64,000 bases of DNA from Hydnum rufescens UP504 (GCA_014904985.1 MU128990.1:173053-237052); one strand, 5' to 3'; numbered from the stretch's first letter, positions 12,050 through 23,330 are shown. Numbers and translations are program-made. Notes: generated by a model not told the origin, from the letters alone.

Positions 12050-13560
12050 TTGCACAGTTCCTCAGCATCCATGTTATCAACAACAAGAATCAAAAGGGAA
12101 TCCTATGAAGACATCATTGAATTCAGGCAAAATAACACAGTACTCTCAATCAAGCCACAGGAAAATACAACAAGAAATGGTGGATTTGTGGCTCTCTCCT
12201 ATCAAGCCCACTCATCTGTTCAAAACCATCCCAAAGCACTCTCCCAACATTCACAGTCCCAACACTCAGAAACTGATTCAGAAATTAAAGAACACACTCT
12301 CAAACTCAAGGATTCTGATGGAAAAGACTATTGTGAAAGGATCCAATACTACCTGGAACACATAAAAATACCCCCAGGAGTCAAGAACACCAAGACATTC
12401 ATTCAGGCCACCAAACACTATTTTATGTATCAAGGAACCCTGTGGAGAAGACCTAGAAATGGCCAATTACCATTAAAAGTTATCAAGAACCCAGATGATC
12501 AAGCTTGCTTATGTAAGGCTGCACATGACAAATCAGGCTACCACAGATGAGACCTGACTTTCAAGAAATTATCTGATAGATTCTTCTGGCCAAATATGCT
12601 ATCCTATGTGGCCTGGTATTGCTGGACATGCCATGAATGCCAATTAAGGTCTACAACCCGACCAAAAATCACTTTAAGCCTGACCTATGTTAATACCATA
12701 TTACATAAATTTAATATGGACATGGTCCATATGCTGGTATCAAATGGATTCAAATATATCATGGATCTTCAGGACAATCTCTCCAGATGGCTGGAAGCAA
12801 AAATGTTACATAAGGCCTTGAGTAAGCATGTTGCCCAGTTTCTATTTGAGGATGTCATGTGCTGGTTTGGCTGTGTATTACAAATCACAATGGATAACGG
12901 AATGGAATTCAATGGACTAGTTCAAACAATGGCAGATGAATATAATGTTCCAATTGTCTGAGCTGCCCCTTATCACCCAGAAGCAAATGGAATGATAGAA
13001 TGTGGGCACAGGACCTGGATAAACTCACTATTCATTGCATGCAAAGGGAACCTGAGCAAATGGTCAAACTATTTTTATTTGTGCATGTGGGCAGACCAAG
13101 TGACAGTAAAATGAACAACTGGCTACACCCCCTATTACCTACTCTATGGAATAAATCACATGTTTCCATTCAATATCACAGACACATCATGGTACACATT
13201 AAAATGGGGAACTATCCAAACCACAGAAGAATTACTAGGAATCTGTGGAATCCAATTGGTGCATGGAGACAAAGATATTCAAGCTGCCTCAAATACCATC
13301 CTTCAAGCAAGAATTTGAAGTGCTCAGGATTATGCCAGACGAAATGAAAACACATTGGTCGACAGAAACTATCAACTGGGTACAATTGTACTGGTATTCA
13401 ATTCAGTATTACAAATGCAACATGGATGAAAAGGGGAAATACAGTGGATTGGGCCATACCAAGTTCAGCATCACCATCCCCATGGATCCTATCAACTGGC
13501 AGAATTAGATGGCACCCCAATCAATGGAATATTTGCTGGAAACTGCTTAAAGAAATACCA
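12050..13560 (+). pseudogene. Family A Gypsy integrase, decayed
   Basis: Integrase joins the cDNA to host DNA. The zinc-binding HHCC motif is visible (KAAHDKSGYH near 12520 and CWTCHEC near 12625). So are the DDE residues: D in NMDMVHM (near 12720), D in ITMDNGMEF (near 12890) and E in HPEANGMIE (near 12985). The C-terminal part carries TGYTPYYLLYG, characteristic of Gypsy integrases, and a chromodomain-free tail. The frame is broken by several TGA stops and one or more shifts. Confidence 0.85.
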
Positions 13561-14468
13561 TATGTGCAACCAAATAGCCACAATGGACATCACTGGGAAT
13601 GAGAGCCACAGTGCCATGGACCAAGAATTAAATCAAAATAATATAGCAAAATGTGCAAAAAATATGGACCAAGCTATGAAATATGGGGGAACAACAATTA
13701 CAACAAAACAGCACTTCCTGGTATCACTTGGACCAGAAAATCAATTGAGAACCTATCTTTGGCTGCCACTGAGAGCTACAGATTCATGGGGCTATTGGGA
13801 AAACAAAATTGTGGAGTGGAAATGAAGGAACCTTCTATAAGAACTCCTAGGGAACCCCTTGGAGGAGCCCCAGATCTCCAAATCCACTTATGAATCCCCT
13901 GAAGAGACTCCATAAAAGGAAAATTCAATTCTCAAAAAGGAAATCCCTGAAATATTTTTTTTACAAGCTGCATCACAAGACCACAACTAAAACTATGGAT
14001 TCAAGATGACCCTAGAGCATGAGGCAAAGAAAATCCTGAATTAACACCCCTAGAGCCATGGAATGTTGAATTGCAGAATGTGCCGAAACTCATGAAAACT
14101 CTTTCTGACCATCTTAAAAAACCTGCAGCTGCATCAAAAATCAACATCCCTCCCCTTCTGGTTCCTCTCTCTATATGGCTATGTAACCCTCTGCACTCCT
14201 GACTGATTGCCACAAAGTCTAACTTAACAATATGGCATAATGAATTCTGGCAACCCTTCATCTTTTCATTCTCATTCCATTTGGTATCTATTGTCCACAC
14301 ACAACAACTCCATCGACCTGTCAACTAAATTATCTCAGCTGGTATCTAAACTACAACAAGGAATGGCCAAATAACATCAAACATGAGTATAGTAAGCCCC
14401 AATGAGTATAAAAATGGCATGATGACTAACCAACGACACCCAAGCCCGCTTTCCACATCCATTGTACC
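13561..14468 (+). other. Segment between integrase and third ORF, no clear gene
   Basis: Open stretches (13562-13825, 13651-13893) follow the integrase frame but are broken. The sequence at 14100-14330 can be read as a hydrophobic peptide with stops (WHNEFWQPFIFSFSF). I recognise no domain. Confidence 0.4.
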
Positions 14469-15560
14469 TTGTCAAAGCCATCCTCTCTCAACATGTCTGA
14501 CTCCACTCATTTTGATTCAACTGTGACCTCTGTTCAAAGCTATATGTTAAAATACATCCAAATGCCTGCTCCCTCCCCTACTCCACCCATGCCACTTGTA
14601 GAACTCAACCTGGATGGAGACATCTTCCTTTCATCTCAAGTCAAAAAGGAACAAAATGTAACCAACAAGGTATGGAATGTGGGTCAACCAAAAAAGACAT
14701 TGCTAATGACAAATCAGACCTTTTGGCCTGATTCTATCTCCTCTTTGCATGCTATTGTCAAGAATTACAACATCAATGAATCCTCTACCAATGTGCAGCC
14801 ACTCTCAGGGCTCAAAACCCAGCAAACCATTGACCCTTGTCTCACATTGTGTCCCCAGACCATTAATCTCTACCCACATGCTATACTTCCTCCATCCATT
14901 CCTCTTCCCACTCAACCCTCAAAAGAACCTGAATTGATTCAGAAGAACATCGTCAGTCACCAGACAACTCCTACTGTGCAGCAGTTGGATGAATCCTCAG
15001 ACTCTCCCACAGGGTCTCTCACCTTGAAAAGCACTCATTCTTCATATCATCCTTCCCATCAGTCCTATTCTCCTTCCCAGCCTCCTTGCACACCCTGCAG
15101 CCTTCATAAAATCAGTATACCATGACCTGGCAAAAATGCCAACTCTTACTGCACATGGCCATCCTATTGACAAGTGATTATAGATTGCAAGTACAATGCA
15201 GTGCAGAAACTTGACAAGATCCAATGCAAGTATGAAGAGAAGCAAAAGGAGGATATAAAGGACAATGCAGAACTACTTGACCAGTTAAGTCATACCATCT
15301 CCAATCACAACCTTCAAATGGATTCTCTCATGCCACCCCTCTCTCTTCTTTCAGCAACCCTACATCAACAAGAAGCTGACCTCAAGGTGAAAGCCAAAGA
15401 CCTCAACAGACATGACCTCAAACTCTTACAACATGAGCAGTGTGTAACCAATTGGCATGATTGGTTACTCTATCCGTCTACATATCACCATGTTACCCAA
15501 GTCAACTGTCTCACTAAAATCTTTATCCAAGCCAGGCTGGTCAGTCAAATTGGGGACCTA
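14469..15560 (+). pseudogene. Family A third ORF downstream of integrase, 5' part
   Basis: An open frame of 218 codons (14469-15125) follows pol, and a second open piece (15174-15532) continues it after a few stops. The first part is rich in Ser, Pro and Thr. The second has heptad-like spacing around KLDKIQCKYEEKQKEDIKD, which suggests a coiled coil. It is cut at 15533 by E2 and resumes at 23021. No family is recognised. It has neither a signal peptide nor an obvious membrane helix, so an envelope role is not supported. Confidence 0.5.
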
Positions 15561-15979
15561 ATTAGGTACCATTTTCGGGGCAGAAAATGGTACCTAATAG
15601 GTCCCCAGACAGTATGGCCAAAACATGGCCAAAATACAGCCATTCTGATTCATTTCAGCCAATCCATGACTGTGCTATATTATATGTTTATTTATTGTTA
15701 TTATTATCATTATTACTACTATAATTATATACATATTATGCTATATACATATTATCCCCCCCAGGGTCTGCCACCACAGGGGGGGGATGGTTCCTGCAGG
15801 TCACACACCTGCATATACCCACCACACCCGAGTGGGGTCCATATGCCCTGGTTGGGGCTGGGTCCATTTGGGCACTCCCTTGAGGGAGCGGATTTTCATT
15901 CATGGGTGCTTGTTCATGGTTTTTGTTTGCGGCATGTCATTCAGCGGGTTTGTGGTTGGGGGTGTACATGAGTTCTGGT

Positions 15980-17170
15980 TCAGGATCTAGAGAAATTAAA
16001 AATGAAAGATTAGTTAAACAGTAATGCAGCACAAAAAGAGCAGCTTATGCTGCTCCTTTTGTGCCACAAGAATAAAAAATAAGAAGAAAAAGAAAACTGA
16101 CCTTGCAGTACCCCACACCTGCTGCAGTAGGTGTCGGGTACCGAGGCCCTGTACTATGGCTCGTACATACAGTGGGTTGTATAGGTCCTCCCTGCGGTTT
16201 TCATTTGTGGGGGGTTGTTTGTGGGTTTCATTCATGGCATGTCATTCTGTGGGTTTATGGTCAGGGGTTTGGGCGGGTTCTGGCCAGGATCTAGAGAAAT
16301 AACAATAGGTTAGTAAAAAATGAATGAATGCAACACAAAAAGAGCAGCATATGCTGCTCTTTTTGCACCACGAGAATAAGAAATGAAACAATAAAAAATA
16401 CCTTGTAGTACCCCACACCCACTGCAGTGGGTGTGGGGTACTGGGACCATACTCCGGCTCATGTATGGCAGTTTGTGCAGGTCCCCCAGGACCTTGTCGC
16501 TTGGGTGTCAATAGGTGGGGTCAGGAGGGGGGGGTTGTGTCAGTATTTGTTGGTGTGAGAAGTAAAGACCTACAATAGAGAGTTATAAATTAGTTAAGAA
16601 TTAAGCACCACGCAAAAAGAGCAGCTTTCGCTGCTCTTTTTGTGTGGTTGTAGCTATGGGGGCAGTGACTCACCTTAAATAGGACCACACACCTGCCATG
16701 GCGGGTGTGTGGTTCCTGGGCCCTCATATGGTGTGGTCATGTCCTCGTTTGGCGCATTACCATATGTTGCATCCTCATTTGGTGCGTTGCCATGTATCGT
16801 GCTGTTTGGCATGTTGCCATGTGTCGCGTCATGGGTGTGGTGCTGTGTGTCACGTTGTTGGCATGGTGCCATGTGTTGTGTTGTGGGCATGGTGCCATAT
16901 GTCGCATCATTGGTGCTGTGCCATATCTCATGTGGTGGGTGCATTGCCATATGTTGCATCATTTGGGGTGTCTTCATTTGGGGTGTCTTCATTCAGGGCA
17001 TTGCCATTTGGGCCCTCATTTCATGGGTTTTCATCATGCCTTAGACCCCAGGTCTCAATCTAGAAGAATACAAGATATGTTAGTAAAAAGATTCAAAGAG
17101 GCACAAAAAGAGCAGCTTCACTGCTCTTTTTGCACCATTGTATCTACAAGCAAAAAAAACCTCACCTTAT
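15980..17170 (-). repeat. E2 left arm: minus-strand exon/intron-like cassettes
   Basis: Read on the minus strand, intron-like segments lie at 15987-16101 (donor GTCAGT, 115 nt), 16291-16401 (GTATTT, 111 nt), 16570-16673 (GTGAGT...CTTAACTAAT...TTGTAG, 104 nt) and 17060-17165 (GTGAGG...TACTAACA...TTCTAG, 106 nt). Each contains the AAAAAGAGCAGC hairpin. The exon-like spacers are 189, 168 and 386 nt and start, on the plus strand, with the CACACC/GGTGTG hairpin. Confidence 0.78.
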
Positions 17171-17260
17171 GACCACACACCCACTGTGGCAGGTGTGTGG
17201 TCATACACTTGCCTTTTCAGGTGGTTCATTGTTGTGGTTGTGGAGATGAAAAGAAGATGC

Positions 17261-17915
17261 AAAATTCAATGCCGGCAATTGCCGATACTCAAGAAGCGCC
17301 CAAGTGCTGGCACCACAAGCACAGTACACAATAGTAGCAAGCATGTAGATATGGAATAGATAATATATAATAAATATTTATCCAATAAAATGTGAAGAAG
17401 AAGAAAATAATGAGTCAGAGCTCAATAAGGCATGAGATGGCTAATTGCAGAGTGGATTGGGCCACTTCTATCCATCAGAATTGGCCCAAATTTAAATATA
17501 GTAATGTTATATATACACACTACATGGGTGATTGATTATCTCGGACAATTCTTGCATTTTTCAAATTTTCACACCTTCAATTCCTATTTAGGGAATTGAA
17601 GGTGTGAAAATTTGAAAAATGTGAGAATTGTCCGAGATAATCAATCACCCATGTAGTGTGTATATATAACATTACTATATTTAAATTTGGGCCAATTCTG
17701 ATGGATAGAAGTGGCCCAATCCACTCTGCAATTAGCCATCTCATGCCTTATTGAGCTCTGACTCATTATTTTCTTCTTCTTCACATTTTATTGGATAAAT
17801 ATTTATTATATATTATCTATTCCATATCTACATGCTTGCTACTATTGTGTACTGTGCTTGTGGTGCCAGCACTTGGGTGCTTCCTAAGTATTGGCAATTG
17901 CCAGTGTTGAATTTC
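17261..17915. repeat. Central palindrome of E2, arms about 320 bp
   Basis: The two arms are nearly perfect reverse complements around position 17588, with a loop of about 7 nt. The arms include an A/T-rich TATATATAAC/GTTATATATA block that could serve as a TATA region in both directions. The cassette arms read away from this point on both sides. Confidence 0.9.
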
Positions 17916-18598
17916 ACAACTATGCAGCCACACCCAGCAACAGAAAGGCAGCCACACAACCATGACACAACAGCAACAGCAACAGCAGCAGCCCTAGTGC
18001 ATGACCATGACCACATGACCACACACCCACTGAGGTGGGTGCATGGTCATAAGGTAAGTTTTGTCTCAATACATACAATAGTGCAAAAAGAGTAGCACAA
18101 GCTACTCTTTTTGCACTGCTGTGAATTTTTATACTAACATAGCCTTTATTATTCCAGACCAAAACCAAAACAAATGACAGGCTGCCCAATGAGTGGCCCG
18201 GGCCCCAGTGGAAATATGCAAAACCACGTGAAACGAAACGAAATGAAGCCAAATGAAACCACACCCAACCCCATCCCAAACCCAACAAAACCACACCACA
18301 CCCAATGAAACAACACCAAGTGAAAACATGAGAGGTGGCCATGTGAACCACACACCCACTGCAGCAGGTGTGTGGTTCTATACAATGTAAGTAATCTTGT
18401 GCACCCCCAGTGGTGCAAAAAGAGCAGCAAATGCTGCTCTTTTTGTGCTGGTTTTAAATTTTTAACTGATAATGTTTTATTCTAGGTATCACCACAAATG
18501 AAGACCCATGGAGCGAGCCCCCCCCTGAGATCAAACTCCCACAAAATGAGACCTCTGAGTGACAATGTGCCAAATGAAGACATGAACCACACACCCAC

Positions 18599-19819
18599 TG
18601 TTGGAGGGATAAATCCCTACACCCTAGAAACCCCATCCAAGGCCAATTTTCTAACCAACCAAACAAATGAATTGATCATCCATCCGATCCTTAATTTTCA
18701 CATTGTTCATTCACTGGAGAAACAATCCAAATTCTACACGTCCAAAACCCACCATTCCACATCGTTCCTTTGCGTTAAGGGTGAAGAATTGTGATTATGT
18801 AATGATGTGGACTGTGCCTGGCCTTCGTTCTGGACCCGCGGACCTGTCACATGATTCAAAAAGGGATTATGTCACTCTAAAGGAGTATTTTTCGAATTTC
18901 TCCGTCATTTTTGATCAGATCTACTCGAAACGACCGCGCCCAGAAAGATACGAGTCGTACCTATTGAACCGTACCAAACACAAAACGAACGGATCAAAAC
19001 TGCGGTCCCTGTAACTATATCTTTTCATGATTCATACTCTGAAGGAGTATTTCTTGATTTTCGAAGCCAATTCTTATCGTATTCGTTCGCGAGTACCACT
19101 CCCGGAAAGCTGTTAAAAATGCACATCGAACGGTACCAAGGGCAAAACGAATTGACGAGAACTCCATTTTTCACAAGACAACCCCTTCCTCATGACTCCC
19201 CCCTTGCTCCACCAACACAAATGACAAATTGGTTCTGGCCCACTTAATTCCAATGCAAAGGACACTCAGGGCGACCTATTCCACCATTTCTTAAGGGAAT
19301 CTATCCAGTTTCAAGGCAGGAATGCCTTGTAAAGTGTTTTTTTGTCTCTTTTCACTTGATTCTTGAATATCTCCACCAGTTTTGAAGCTTTTAGCTTCAT
19401 TTCTTTTTCATTATGCTTCCCTTATCTCCGCTTTTCTTCCAAAATTTTGAATTGTGGTCTGGAATGTATATAAAGGGGAGGGGGCATGTAAATATTTGGT
19501 TTTTCCCCCTATCACAGTCTGAGGCACTGAAGTATTGCCACTGTTTGGAGGAGATTTCCCACTTGTCAAGACTGTGTACAGCCGCATTAAGACTGAATAG
19601 TCAAGAGGATGACTTTAGGGTGTGGCCTTGACATCTTAATTTTGTGATGCTGATCTATTCCCTTGAGCAACCACTGTTCATTGGGATTTTCTATTAACCA
19701 GAAAGACCTTCATTTCCCTGGACCTGAATATTTGAATTGTCCCCATGGCTCCCTTCTTTTGTCCTATCCTCAATGACATGGACAGTAGTTGGATTGGTTT
19801 AATAACCATCCTGCTTACA
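18599..19819 (+). repeat. LTR-like repeat, family C, copy C1, inside E2
   Basis: It starts TGTTGGAGGGATAAATCC and ends ...CCATCCTGCTTACA. It interrupts a CACACCC/GGGTGTG hairpin of E2. A TATA-like GTATATAAAG lies near 19466. Blocks around 18880-19150 resemble part of the family A LTR (AAAGCTGTTAAAAATGCACAT), so the two LTR families share a module. I find no clean 5-bp duplication, so the exact ends are uncertain. Confidence 0.65.
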
Positions 19820-21002
19820 CCATGGTAGCGGGTGTGTGGTTCTATACAAGATAAGTAATTAGTGCACCCCCCCCCCCTCACCAACACAAAAAGAGCAGCC
19901 CTTGCTGCTCTTTTTGTGTTTGTTTTAATTTTTAACTAATAAATTCTCTATTATTCTAGGCTGCCACCTGAACCACCTGCCAAACAAACCCCCTCTCCAC
20001 AAAATGACAACGCAACATGCCAAGGAACACCTCAGATGAAACCTGGGACCAAGAACGCACGACAGGGCCACAGGGACCCCAGACGAACCACACCCGCTTC
20101 AGCAGGTGTGTGATAATTCTAAGGTAAATACAACCATGCAAAAGGAGCAGTGTATGCTGCTCCTTTTGTGTGGCTCTTCTTTTTTTTCTTTTACTAACAT
20201 ATTTACTATTCTAGATGGTCAAGCAAAATGACAACCTGCCAAACAAACCTGCCCAACACCCCCCTGGGAATGATGATGCGACCCACCAAAACAACATGTG
20301 CCAAATGAAACATGCCAATGACGACTGGCCAGACCAAACCCAAGAGAGTACCACACACCCACTTCAGCAGGTGTGTGGTAATTTTAAGGTGAGTACAACT
20401 GTGCAAGAGGAGCAGCATACACTGCTCCTTTTGCATGGCTTCTCTTGTTTTTTTTTTTACTAACATATTATTTATTATTTTATTTTGTCATCTGGACCCA
20501 ACACCCACGACCCTGCCAAATGAACACAAGAGAACAACAACCCACCTGCCAAAGGACCCAACACCCATGACCCCACCGAATGAACATGAGAGAACAACAA
20601 CCCACCCACCAAATGAATCCTGCAAACAGCAACAAGTCGAAACCACCATGAAAGCCCCAGACAAACCCCACACCCACTTCAGCAGGTGTGTGGTAATTTT
20701 AAGGAGAGTACAACTGCACAAGAGGAGCAGCATACGCTGCTCCTTTGTGTGGCTTTCCTTGTTTTTTTTTTTTTAAATTTTTTACTAACATATTATTTAT
20801 TATTTATTTTGTCATTTGGACCCAACACCTGTGACCCTGCTGAACAAACACAGGAGAACAACAACCCACCCACCAAATGAATCCTGCAAACAGCAATGAG
20901 TCAAAACCATGACACAAGCCCCAGACGAACCCCACACCTGCTGAAGCAGATGTGGTAATCTTTAAGGTAAGTATATATATACATGTCCAACTATGCAAAA
21001 GG

Positions 21003-22308
21003 TATGGATGCTGCGGTTCAGGTTTAAACCTGTGGAACCTGAGTTTAAACCTGAACCTGACCCAGGTCAGGTTCCATTGGGGTCAGGTTTCATTTCATTT
21101 TCTTCAGGTCAGGTTCAGGTTTTGCCCATGCCCTGAATCCAAAAACCGGTCTGAAACCAGGTTTAAACCTGAACCTGAAAGGTAGGGTGTAGGTTCCATT
21201 CCATGTAAATTCACCACTATTCTGGCACCAAATCTGGCAATTTACATTTCTGGAGTCAGAAGTCACATGACTTGGCCATCAAATGAGGTAATTGGTGCAG
21301 GTCACAAGTCACATGACAGAATGTAGTGACTAAATACCATCTCCAGAAGGAGATGTGGATCTAAAGCAGGATGTAAAGGGAGTGGCAGAGGCAGAGACTT
21401 GAGCAGAAGGTCTAGATATTCTGTAGTACCCCCTGAAAATGTTGGCTTCCCTCATACCTCAGGTTGCAGGTTTAAACCAGGTTTAAACCTGAACCTGACC
21501 TGAATGAGACTGAACCTCAGGTCAGGTTCAGGTTTTGCCCTCATGGGTATGGTTGCCACAGTCAGGTTTTGGTCAGGTTTTGCCCAATTTGGGCAAAACC
21601 TAAACCTGACCAGGTTCCAAAATCACCCATGAGGGCAAAACCTGAACCTGACCTGAGGTTCGGTCTCATTCAGGTGAGGTTCTGGTTTAAACCTGGTTTA
21701 AACCTGAAACCTGAGGTATGAGGGAAGCCAACATTTTCAGGGGGTACTACAGAATATCTAGACCCTCTGCTCAAGTCTCTGCCTCTGCCACTCCCTTTAC
21801 ATCCTGCTTTAGATCCACATCTCCTTCCTAGCCCCCTTTCACTTCAATTTACTGCTCACACATCTTCTGGAGATGGTATTTAGTCACTACATTCTGTCAT
21901 GTGACTTGTGACCTGCACCAATTGCCTCATTTGATGGCCAAGTCATGTGACTTCTGACTCCAGAACTATAGTCACATGTGTAAATTGCCAGATTTGGTGC
22001 CAGAATAGTGGTGAATTTACATGGAATGGAACCTACACCCTACCTTTCAGGTTCAGGTTTAAACCTGGTTTCAGACCGGTTTTTGGATTCAGGGCAAGGG
22101 CAAAACCTGAACCTGACCTGAAGAAAATGAAATGAAACCTGACCCCAATGAAACCTGACCTGGGTCAGGTTCAGGTTTAAACTCAGGTTCCACAGGTTTA
22201 AACCTGAACCACAGCATCCATACTCATGGGTGATTTTGGAACCTGGTCAGGTTTAGGTTTTGCCCAAATTGGGCAAAACCTGACCAAAACCTGACTGTGG
22301 CAACCATA
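21003..22308 (+). mobile_element. hAT-like MITE copy M2, split by a nested copy
   Basis: The outer copy begins TATGGATGC and ends GCAACCATA, with the exact 8-bp duplication GCAAAAGG (20995-21002 and 22309-22316). The target was the AAAAGGAGCAG hairpin inside an E2 intron-like segment. The copy is continuous across 21547/22231 once the nested MITE and one duplication are removed. Confidence 0.92.
21548..22222 (-). mobile_element. hAT-like MITE copy M3, nested inside M2
   Basis: This 675-bp copy is inserted in reverse orientation into M2, with the exact 8-bp duplication CTCATGGG (21540-21547 and 22223-22230). The opposite orientations make this locus a long inverted repeat of almost the entire element. 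Confidence 0.93.
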
Positions 22309-22494
22309 GCAAAAGGAGCAGCAGGGGCTGCTCCTTTTGCCTGGTTTTTCTTTTTTTAACTAATTTATTATTTATTATCATAGGTATTCTTCTGAACCCG
22401 CATCCCCCAACTGAAGCCACGACTCTGCTGAGTGAAAACACATGACCATGGGTGAGGGGGAACCCCAATGGTGAAGCGTGAAATAATGTCCCTG

Positions 22495-22690
22495 GTACCA
22501 CACACCTGCCCAAGTGGGTGTGTGGTGCTACTAGATAGTTGTTATTTTAATTTTTTTTGTTCTTTGATTTCTATGGACAGTATCACACACCCACTAGAGT
22601 GGGTGTGTGGTGCTACTAAGTAGTCTTTTTTTTTTTTGATTTCTACAGAGTACCACACACCAGAGTGGGTGTGTGGTATGATAATAAATA
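22495..22690. repeat. Terminal short-hairpin array of E2
   Basis: Three hairpins of the form CACACACC...GGTGTGTG with CTACTAAGTAG and TTTCTACAG spacers mirror the E1 array at 3100-3420. Confidence 0.75.
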
Positions 22691-23020
22691 AATAAATAAT
22701 AAGAATGAAACATGGACTCCTGAATGAAACCCCGCTGACCTGGGGTAGCATAAGTATAATATAGTGATAATAAATAAATAATTATAAATGGAAGATATTA
22801 TCCCCAATAAGCCCATATGGCCTGCTGCAAGTCTGAGATTCTCTAAGTCCCAGTTTCGGCCAATTTTCGGCCATTTTGGCCAATTCTGGGCCAGGAGGTG
22901 AAATCATAAAAATGGCCATTTCGGCTGAAATAGTGATGGGACCTACTTAGGTACCATTATCTGCCCTGGAAGTGGTACCTAACTAGGTAGGCTTAGATGA
23001 CTGACCAAGGTGATCCAAGC

Positions 23021-23330
23021 AGCAGATATCATGCGACAGCAGCATCACTTAGACACCCCATATACAGCATTCATCCTTCATCATTGTATTGCTCCCACAC
23101 TTGCCAAGTTATCTGAATCCCTCCGTGCTCCACACGATCTCACCCCTTCCATCTTGACTGATGACTGAGCTGTCAAATATTATAAGAAATACATGCATGA
23201 CATTCAGTATGACCTAAAGGACAATGAATGGGCCAAATTTAAGGACACCCTGACTGCATACAAACTAACGGAACTTCCATCCAACCCAGTGACCAATGAA
23301 TCAGATGATGACATGAATGGCTGGTAGCCC
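23021..23330 (+). pseudogene. Family A third ORF, 3' part beyond E2
   Basis: Joined to the piece ending at 15532, the frame continues here (ADIMRQQHHLDTPYTAF, then KYYKKYMHDIQYDLKDNEW) and ends at a TAG near 23328, with one internal TGA. It is hydrophilic and probably helical, and of unknown function. Confidence 0.5.

Larger units (their letters stand above)
18054..22383 (+). repeat. E2 right arm: plus-strand exon/intron-like cassettes
   Basis: Intron-like segments lie at 18054-18157 (AAG|GTAAGT...TACTAACAT...TTCCAG, 104 nt), 18387-18485 (GTAAGT...TTCTAG, 99 nt) and 20124-20214 (GTAAAT...TACTAACAT...TTCTAG, 91 nt). One more at 20967-22383 has a MITE nest inside its hairpin. Others are damaged: 19851-19959 has ATAAGT instead of GTAAGT, the unit starting at 20389 lacks an AG acceptor, and the one at 20703 has GAGAGT. 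Intact exon-like spacers are 229, 164 and 174 nt. The spacers carry CCAAATGAAACC-like repeats. Confidence 0.75.
15533..23012. mobile_element. E2: hAT-like giant fold-back element, opposite orientation to E1
   Basis: The ends are CAGGCTGGTCAGTCA and, reverse-complemented, CACCTTGGTCAGTCA, flanked by the exact 8-bp duplication ATCCAAGC (15525-15532 and 23013-23020). Without a nested repeat (18599-19819) and MITEs (21003-22308) it is about 4.9 kb, like E1. It has the same parts in reverse order: A/T-rich (TTA)n block at 15690-15750, hairpin cassettes, a perfect central palindrome, mirrored cassettes, and the terminal short hairpins at 22495-22690. It is strongly CpG-depleted: E1 CACACCCGC is here mostly CACACCCAC or CACACCTGC. 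No transposase is present. Confidence 0.87.

Noticed and set aside
1600..13000. In-frame TGA read as selenocysteine or tryptophan
   Set aside because: TGA falls at arginine sites of related proteins and is accompanied by TAA/TAG stops and shifts. CpG decay explains it better than recoding.
14469..15125. Third ORF as an envelope gene
   Set aside because: No signal peptide, cleavage site or membrane helix is visible.
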